DNA from: Elusimicrobiota bacterium
GTDB taxonomy: Bacteria; Elusimicrobiota; Elusimicrobia; UBA1565; UBA9628
Direction: 5' to 3'
NCBI GenBank assembly: GCA_028717865.1
Contig: JAQUMZ010000216.1
Coordinates: 1-5,234, forward strand
Length of the DNA: 5,234 nt
Under the pieces are notes generated by a model. It was not told the origin of the DNA. It made no database searches and saw only the letters and a program-made list of their open reading frames with translations. This document shows positions 1 through 5,234 of this stretch, piece by piece; within the stretch, counting starts at the first letter, position 1, and every line of letters starts with the position of its first letter. The position numbers and the translations under genes were made by a program.

Positions 1-1395
1 TTTCGCGGACGCCAGCCAACTCAAGGGCGAGTTCGCGTAGACCACGACCTTGGGGGGCCTGCGCTCCAGGTCCGCGATGATCTCCCGCTGGTAGGACGCG
101 GCCAGGGGCGTGGGCAGCATGAACGGATAGGCGATGACGAAACGTGTCGGGCTGCGGCGCTTCGCGTAATACAAAATCTCCGGCTCCGAACCCGCCACGT
201 AGACGTAGTCGTCCGGCGCGGCAAGCTCGGCCACGCGCTTGGCCGCGGGCACGGCCTCCACGAATGGATTGCCCGTGTAAAAAGAGTCGAAAAGCCGTTC
301 CCCCGACATGGCGATGAGGCGGCGATGCGGCCAGCACAGCAGGATCGCGACCGCGGCGATGGCGGCGGCGTCCAGGCCCGCCCGGCGCGGCGAGGCGCAC
401 GGCCCGAGCAGCGACGCCAAGCCCGCGGCCGCGGGCAGGCAAAGGAAAGGGATCATGGGTATGTAGTAGTGGACGGTGACCGCCTTGAGCACGAAGGCGG
501 CGCAGCTCAGCAGCAGCGCCGAATGCAGCAGCCAACGGGCGGGACGGCGCCAAAGGAAGACGGCACCCAGCGCGAGCAGGGGCCACCAATCCCGAGCCGC
601 GGCGCGCATGTAGCCGGTGGAGAAGCCGCGCATCAGCGCCGAATAATGCAGGTTGAACCGGACCGCGCATTCCCACAGTTTCGGCCCGGCCCCGCTCCAT
701 ACGAAATAACCCAGGGATAGGACCGCCGCGACCGCGACCCCCAGAAACGCCATGGCCCCCCCGCGCCAGGCCCCGGAGCGGCCCTCGCGCCGGTAGGCCC
801 GATACAGCCAGAAGCAGCAGATCAGCAGCAAGGGCGGCAAGGCGATCTGCTTGTAAGCCACGGCCAGACTGGCGCAAAACGCCGCGAGGAGGAACTTCCC
901 CGGACCCGGACGCTCCTCCCAGGAGACGTAGGCCGCCCAGGCGGCCAGCATGGGCAGCAGCAGGAACTTCTCGGTATAGGCGGCGTAGGGCGACACGGTC
1001 GGAAGCGAGGCCATGGTGACGAGCCACCAGGCCGAGGCCCAGCCCGCCGTTTCCCCGTAATAGTGCCTGGCCACGCGCCGCAGCAGCAGCGCCGCGCCCA
1101 GCAGCGCCAGCAATGCCAGCAAGCGCGGCGGCCAGGTGGCGTCGGGATCCAGCAGCCCGGCCAGCATGTAGGTGTAAATGATGAGAGGCGGCTTTTGCAG
1201 GAACGCGTCCCTGTAGGGAAGGCCGCCGTGCCCGAGCAGCCAGGCCGAATAGGCGAATTCGCCCTCGTCGCGCTCGAACGGCGCGGTCAAAGCGCCCCGG
1301 TTGAGCCAATACAGCGTGAACAACAGGCCGGCCAGGCACAAGCCGCCCAGCAGCCAGGCCGGCGCGCGAGAAGGGGGCTCTGGTTTCTTCTTCAT
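1..1395 (-). CDS. GT39/ArnT-like integral membrane glycosyltransferase, C-terminus cut by window edge
   Basis: The frame is open from an ATG at 1395 to the left edge, giving 465 codons and no stop. The protein looks like a GT-C glycosyltransferase of the PMT/ArnT type (GT39), which moves a sugar from a polyprenyl-phosphate donor to a lipid or protein acceptor on the outer face of the inner membrane. Evidence seen: a first hydrophobic segment at about residues 13-31, followed by a loop with the acidic motif ERDEGEFAY (41-49), where D43/E44 match the family's catalytic acidic pair. QKPPL (67-71) matches the KPPL motif of ArnT-like enzymes, and YKQ lies at 180-182. About ten hydrophobic segments follow, up to roughly residue 360. 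A less hydrophobic tail (from about 363) contains VAGSEPEILYYAKRR, typical of the C-terminal part of this superfamily. The donor and acceptor cannot be told. It is transcribed divergently from asnS. The start was chosen because a TATAAT lies just upstream and the basic-then-hydrophobic N-terminus fits a membrane protein. Confidence 0.85.
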   Translation of the reverse strand, partial: MKKKPEPPSRAPAWLLGGLCLAGLLFTLYWLNRGALTAPFERDEGEFAYSAWLLGHGGLPYRDAFLQKPPLIIYTYMLAGLLDPDATWPPRLLALLALLGAALLLRRVARHYYGETAGWASAWWLVTMASLPTVSPYAAYTEKFLLLPMLAAWAAYVSWEERPGPGKFLLAAFCASLAVAYKQIALPPLLLICCFWLYRAYRREGRSGAWRGGAMAFLGVAVAAVLSLGYFVWSGAGPKLWECAVRFNLHYSALMRGFSTGYMRAAARDWWPLLALGAVFLWRRPARWLLHSALLLSCAAFVLKAVTVHYYIPMIPFLCLPAAAGLASLLGPCASPRRAGLDAAAIAAVAILLCWPHRRLIAMSGERLFDSFYTGNPFVEAVPAAKRVAELAAPDDYVYVAGSEPEILYYAKRRSPTRFVIAYPFMLPTPLAASYQREIIADLERRPPKVVVYANSPLSWLASAK

Positions 1396-1406
1396 CGTGC
1401 CCAGTG

Positions 1407-1412
1407 ATTATA
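1407..1412 (-). promoter_or_regulatory. Candidate -10 box (TATAAT) for the glycosyltransferase gene
   Basis: On the minus strand the sequence reads TATAAT, a perfect match to the sigma-70 -10 consensus, and ends 11 bases before the ATG at 1395. Transcription would then begin about five bases before the start codon. No good -35 hexamer is visible 16-18 bases upstream, and no Shine-Dalgarno sequence lies between the box and the ATG except a weak GGG. The functional role is inferred. Confidence 0.45.
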
Positions 1413-1456
1413 AACAAGTCCGACGCGGGCCGACAGCGTCCGCCCCCTCGATTTGG

Positions 1457-1468
1457 TATATTTATCAT
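1457..1468 (+). promoter_or_regulatory. Candidate -10 region for asnS
   Basis: An AT-rich island stands out in a GC-rich intergenic region. It holds two overlapping TAnnnT hexamers, TATATT (1457-1462) and TATCAT (1463-1468), just before the ATG at 1473. Either would place the transcription start within a few bases of that ATG. No convincing -35 is seen. A further TATAAA lies at 1409-1414 on this strand but overlaps the divergent -10 box. Its role is inferred from position and composition. Confidence 0.4.
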
Positions 1469-1472
1469 CCCC

Positions 1473-2819
<1,347 letters not shown>

Positions 2820-2828
2820 GCGCCGGCG

Positions 2829-2883
2829 AACCGTCCCCAGGGACGGCGGCGAGCCCGCCAAGCTGTTGTCAAAACCGTCCCAG
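2829..2883. repeat. Perfect GC-rich palindrome plus a direct copy of its left arm
   Basis: CCGTCCC-CA-GGGACGG (2831-2846) is a perfect 7-bp inverted repeat directly after asnS. The left arm with its flank, AACCGTCCCCAG (2829-2840), recurs almost unchanged as AACCGTCCCAG (2873-2883). The middle arm GGGACGG can therefore pair with either copy of CCGTCCC. A second small inverted repeat, GGCGG-CGAGC-CCGCC, lies at 2845-2859. No U-run follows either hairpin, so this is not a classical intrinsic terminator. It could be a weak terminator, a protein-binding site, or a dispersed palindromic (REP-like) element. Confidence 0.6.
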
Positions 2884-2894
2884 CTTGTCATTTT
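2866..2894 (+). promoter_or_regulatory. Candidate promoter for the WD40 gene
   Basis: TTGTCA (2866-2871) resembles the -35 consensus TTGACA with one mismatch. After a 17-base spacer, CATTTT (2889-2894) is a moderate -10. The predicted transcription start would fall on or next to the ATG at 2901. The spacer contains the second AACCGTCCCAG repeat, so a protein binding that repeat would occlude the promoter. A second TTGTCA at 2885-2890 has no matching -10 downstream. The assignment is by sequence resemblance only. Confidence 0.45.
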
Positions 2895-2900
2895 ATGGTT

Positions 2901-3896
2901 ATGAACGGCCCCCTGGCGCTGATCCTGGCCTGGGCCCTGCCGGCGGCGCCGCTCCACGGCCGGGAAAAGGTCCCCGCGCAATGGCTGGGGCATGCCGACG
3001 CGGTGACCTGCGCGGCCTACTCTCTGGACGGCAGGCTGGTCCTCACCGGCGGACGGGACGGCTTGGTGCGGCTCTGGGACCCCGCCTCGGGCGGGCTCCT
3101 CGCCTCCTTCGCCCAGGAATCGCCCGTGGCCGCGGTCGGCTTCAGCCCGGACGGGAAGCTCGCGATATCCGCGAGCGACCACCTGTCCTTCCGCGCCTGG
3201 GACACCGGGACCGGCGCGCTCGCCTACGCGCATCCCGGCCGCGACGTCTTCGTCTACACGGCCCGGGTCTCCCCGGATGGACGCTATGTGCTCTCCGGAG
3301 GCAGCGACCGGACCTTGCGCTTGTGGGACCCCGCCCGGAACATCGAGGCCGTTTATTGGCCGGGGCATCCGGACTATGCGCAGGCCGTCGCCTTCACCCG
3401 CGACGGAACCAAGGCCCTGGCCGGCGGCGGCCACACGGAGATATGGGACGTGGCCACGGGCCGCATGCTGGTGATCCTCCACGCCCCCGCGGACGTCGTC
3501 CTCGCCGCCGCCCTCTCGCCCGACGCGCGGCTGGCCCTGACCGCGGGCCCCGAGGGCGATATCCGGCTTTGGAGCGCGGCGACCGGAACGCTCCAGGCGG
3601 TCTGGAAGGCGCACCTTACTCCCGTCAACTGGCTCGATTTCTCCCCCGACGGCCGGCTCGCCGTCTCGGCGGGCGACGACCGGACGGTCCGGCTCTGGGA
3701 CACGGCCTCGGGGCAGGTCCTCAAAACTTGGCTGGGGCATACCAACCAGGTGCGGACCGCGGTATTCTCGCCGGACGGCCGCTGGGTGCTCTCCGGCGGA
3801 GAGGACAAGGTCCTGCGCCTCTGGGACGCCGCGGCGGGCGCGGCCGAGGGGCGGATCCGGCGGCTTCAGAGCGAGGGCAAACGGCGCGGGATATAG
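2901..3896 (+). CDS. Predicted exported seven-repeat WD40 beta-propeller protein
   Basis: The 331-residue protein has a short hydrophobic N-terminus (residues 4-18) that looks like a signal peptide, possibly cleaved near residue 20. The rest is seven WD40 repeats. Their conserved tryptophans are at residues 59, 100, 142, 182, 224, 266 and 308, spaced 40-42 apart. Six are followed by D and the fifth by S. Most repeats carry the SPDGR-type turn, and GH dipeptides occur at 30-31, 155-156 and 279-280. Seven repeats make one closed propeller, with the segment before repeat 1 probably supplying the last strand of blade 7. WD40 propellers are binding scaffolds with no chemistry of their own, and no kinase, peptidase or other domain is attached. 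The partner is unknown. The tail (from about 316) is basic. ATG 2901 was chosen over in-frame ATG 2895 from the predicted promoter position, and both leave the same hydrophobic N-terminus. Confidence 0.88.
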   Translation: MNGPLALILAWALPAAPLHGREKVPAQWLGHADAVTCAAYSLDGRLVLTGGRDGLVRLWDPASGGLLASFAQESPVAAVGFSPDGKLAISASDHLSFRAWDTGTGALAYAHPGRDVFVYTARVSPDGRYVLSGGSDRTLRLWDPARNIEAVYWPGHPDYAQAVAFTRDGTKALAGGGHTEIWDVATGRMLVILHAPADVVLAAALSPDARLALTAGPEGDIRLWSAATGTLQAVWKAHLTPVNWLDFSPDGRLAVSAGDDRTVRLWDTASGQVLKTWLGHTNQVRTAVFSPDGRWVLSGGEDKVLRLWDAAAGAAEGRIRRLQSEGKRRGI

Positions 3897-3944
3897 CCGG
3901 CCGTCGACGCGGATTTTCTCATGCGCGAATGGCGGCAAAATTGA

Positions 3945-3950
3945 GATAAT
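3945..3950 (+). promoter_or_regulatory. Candidate -10 box for the acyltransferase gene
   Basis: GATAAT (one mismatch from TATAAT) ends five bases before the ATG at 3956, so the expected transcription start is at or next to the A of the start codon. No -35 match is evident at the usual distance, and no Shine-Dalgarno precedes the ATG. The 59-base gap after the WD40 gene holds nothing else recognisable. The call is inferred from resemblance and position. Confidence 0.4.
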
Positions 3951-3955
3951 GGCTC

Positions 3956-4846
3956 ATGCATCCTCTCGTCTCGGCGAGCCTGCGCGCGGCCTTGTTCGCC
4001 GCCGGCTTGGCCGTGGCCTGCCTGCCCAGGTGCCTGGAACTGCGCCTGGGAGGGCTGCTGGGGTCGGTCTTCCTGGCCGCGGACCGCAAGCGCAAGGCGA
4101 TCGCGCGCGAGAACATGGCGCGCTGCCTGCCCGAACTGGCGCCCGAGCGGCGCGAGGACCTGCTGGCCGACAACTACCGTCACTACGGCATACTGGCCCT
4201 GGAACTGCTGCACTACTTTTCCCCGATCCCGGGCCACTGGCGGGCTTACGCCCGCCGCGTAGGGGCGCTGGAGGGCTACGAGCACTGGGACCGGGCCAAC
4301 CGGCGCGGCAAGGGCGTGATCTTCATCTCCGCGCACATGGCCAACTGGGAGATGATGGCCGCCGTGGGAAGCCTGCACGGCATACCCCTGATCCTGGTCA
4401 CCCGGCATCTCAAGCCGGAATGGCTGCACAAGCGCATCGAGGCCCAGCGTTTGAGCGTCGGCACGCGCGGGGTCTACCAGCCCCGGACCCTGCCCACCGT
4501 GCTCAAGGCCCTGCGCCGCGGCGAGTCCGTGGGCTTCGTCATGGACCAGTACATGCATCCGCCCATGGGCAGCCCCGTCCCCTTCTTCGGGGTCGAGGTC
4601 GACACCCTGGCCGCCGTGCCCGCCGTGATCAACCGCACCGGCGCGGCCGTCGTGCCGGTCACCCAGCGCCGCGAGCCCGACGGCCGGCTGCGCATCGTCA
4701 TCTCGCCCGAGATCGAGCCCGGCCCCGCGTCCGCCGACCCCAAGGCCGCGACCGCGCGCCTGGTCGCCGAGGTCGAGCGCATGATCCGGGACAACCCGGG
4801 CCAGTGGCTATGGGTGCACCGGCGGTTCAAGAACGTCAAGGGCTAG
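3956..4846 (+). CDS. Lipid A biosynthesis-type acyltransferase (LpxL/HtrB family)
   Basis: This 296-residue protein matches the LpxL/LpxM/HtrB family, membrane-anchored enzymes that transfer a fatty acyl chain from acyl-ACP to the lipid A precursor on the cytoplasmic face of the inner membrane. Seen: an N-terminal hydrophobic stretch (about 9-24) as the likely anchor, then RENMARCLPEL (51-61), similar to the family's N-terminal NxxxxFP-type motif. The catalytic signature H-x4-E is at H127 and E132 in SAHMANWE. MDQ lies at 196-198 and PFFG at 209-212, and the C-terminus has QWLWVHRRFK (283-292), a strongly conserved family ending. The length is normal (about 290-310). All catalytic residues are present, so the enzyme should be active. 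Acyl-chain choice and whether it is a primary or late acyltransferase cannot be read. Related family members acylate other glycolipids, so lipid A is the likely but not proven substrate. It converges with the next gene, six bases away. Confidence 0.9.
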   Translation: MHPLVSASLRAALFAAGLAVACLPRCLELRLGGLLGSVFLAADRKRKAIARENMARCLPELAPERREDLLADNYRHYGILALELLHYFSPIPGHWRAYARRVGALEGYEHWDRANRRGKGVIFISAHMANWEMMAAVGSLHGIPLILVTRHLKPEWLHKRIEAQRLSVGTRGVYQPRTLPTVLKALRRGESVGFVMDQYMHPPMGSPVPFFGVEVDTLAAVPAVINRTGAAVVPVTQRREPDGRLRIVISPEIEPGPASADPKAATARLVAEVERMIRDNPGQWLWVHRRFKNVKG

Positions 4847-4851
4847 AAGGG

Positions 4852-4894
4852 CTCAAATCGGCACGATTCGAGGGCCCGGCTTTTGCTCTTTTTT
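4852..4894 (+). terminator. Candidate intrinsic terminator of the acyltransferase gene
   Basis: CTCAAATCG-GCA-CGATTCGAG (4852-4872) forms a 9-bp stem with one mismatch and a three-base loop. It can be extended by GGG (4849-4851 region) pairing with CCC past a small bulge. A T-rich run, TTTTGCTCTTTTTT (4881-4894), follows eight bases downstream. It lies six bases after the acyltransferase stop and inside the 3' end of the convergent cysteine-rich gene. The T-run is slightly far from the stem, so strength is uncertain. In the opposite direction no U-run follows the hairpin. Confidence 0.5.
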
Positions 4895-5233
4895 CCCCTC
4901 GGCCTTGAATCCCACCGCGGCCGCGGTCGCCTTGCATTCGGAGCCCTCGCACGCGGTTATTTCCGAACCCATCACGACGCAGCCCAGAAGACCCTGCTCC
5001 TGGCACTTCATGGCGGCGCCGTCCTCGGCTGATTTTCTAATCCCCAGCCGCTCCAAAGGAGAGATACCGACCTGCGCGGTAAGGGTTTTTGTTTCCGTCA
5101 CGACTTGCGCGGCGGCCCCGCCGACGGGAGCGAACGCTTTCGCGAGCGCCGTCGCTTCGCACTTGGAGTTGCCGCAGCTGTCGATATTGGAAGCGATCGC
5201 CACGCAGGGCCGGAAGGTTTTCTCGCGGCACTC
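4853..5233 (-). CDS. Cysteine-rich tandem-module protein of unknown function, N-terminus cut by window edge
   Basis: The frame is open from the right edge to a TGA at 4853-4855, with 126 residues visible and the start outside the window. I do not recognise a family. The visible part contains two 34-residue modules that align without gaps, each with cysteines spaced C-x7-C-x9-C-x4-C: C2, C10, C20, C25 and C77, C85, C95, C100 (counted from the edge). Both share the pattern C-[EK]-A-T-A near the last cysteine and end in F. The period is 75 residues, with an intervening linker (about 35-75) rich in A, T and V. The tail is lysine- and proline-rich. Regular cysteines suggest disulfides in an exported protein or a metal site. 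A signal peptide and further modules could lie upstream, outside the window. A GTG at 5203 is in frame but would cut through the first module, so it is unlikely to be the start. Confidence 0.72.
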   Translation of the reverse strand, partial: ECREKTFRPCVAIASNIDSCGNSKCEATALAKAFAPVGGAAAQVVTETKTLTAQVGISPLERLGIRKSAEDGAAMKCQEQGLLGCVVMGSEITACEGSECKATAAAVGFKAEGKKEQKPGPRIVPI

Positions 5234-5234
5234 C

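Noticed and set aside
1078..1130. CAGCAG/GCCAGCA-rich stretch resembling a simple repeat
   Set aside because: It is the complement of CTG/GCG leucine and alanine codons in a transmembrane segment of the glycosyltransferase, not a separate repeat.
325..1407. Plus-strand open frames at 325-720 and 1063-1407
   Set aside because: They lie antisense to the membrane glycosyltransferase, and their Q/R/G-rich translations reflect complementary leucine and alanine codons.
2845..2859. Short hairpin GGCGG-CGAGC-CCGCC considered as the asnS terminator
   Set aside because: The stem is only five base pairs and is followed by AAGCTGTTGTC rather than a U-run; such stems arise often by chance in GC-rich DNA.
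3949..4908. A 319-codon plus-strand frame overlapping the acyltransferase, and 3866-4558 on the minus strand
   Set aside because: The 3956-4846 frame contains all LpxL-family motifs in order. The other two are arginine/proline- or glutamine/glycine-rich shadows.

Overview
The window is GC-rich chromosomal DNA (about two thirds G+C by eye, with mostly G or C at third codon positions) from a bacterium that is probably Gram-negative. It carries a lipid A (LpxL/HtrB)-type acyltransferase and an ArnT/PMT-like membrane glycosyltransferase, both cell-envelope functions. The lineage cannot be fixed from the sequence. A high-GC, deep-branching diderm such as a free-living Elusimicrobiota or a deltaproteobacterial relative is a guess. 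No tRNA, rRNA, CRISPR array, insertion sequence or phage gene was seen.

Layout from left to right: (1) 1-1395, minus strand, a GT39-type integral membrane glycosyltransferase whose C-terminus runs off the left edge. (2) 1396-1472, a short divergent intergenic region with promoter-like sequences for both directions. (3) 1473-2819, plus strand, asparaginyl-tRNA synthetase (asnS), complete. (4) 2820-2900, an intergenic region with a perfect GC-rich palindrome, a direct repeat of one arm and a promoter-like pair. (5) 2901-3896, plus strand, a predicted exported protein made of seven WD40 repeats, one whole seven-bladed propeller. (6) 3956-4846, plus strand, a lipid A biosynthesis-type acyltransferase. 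(7) 4853-5233, minus strand, the C-terminal part of an unrecognised cysteine-rich protein that converges on the acyltransferase and contains two copies of a C-x7-C-x9-C-x4-C module.

The genes do not form an obvious pathway. The acyltransferase, the glycosyltransferase and the predicted exported WD40 protein all point to the envelope, while asnS is housekeeping. The spacing suggests separate transcription units: each of the four starts inside the window has an AT-rich, -10-like hexamer only 4-11 bases upstream and no convincing Shine-Dalgarno sequence, which suggests leaderless or nearly leaderless mRNAs. The most unusual items are the duplicated cysteine module at the right edge, this start-site architecture, and the three-armed repeat between asnS and the WD40 gene. 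No clearly new multi-gene system was found.
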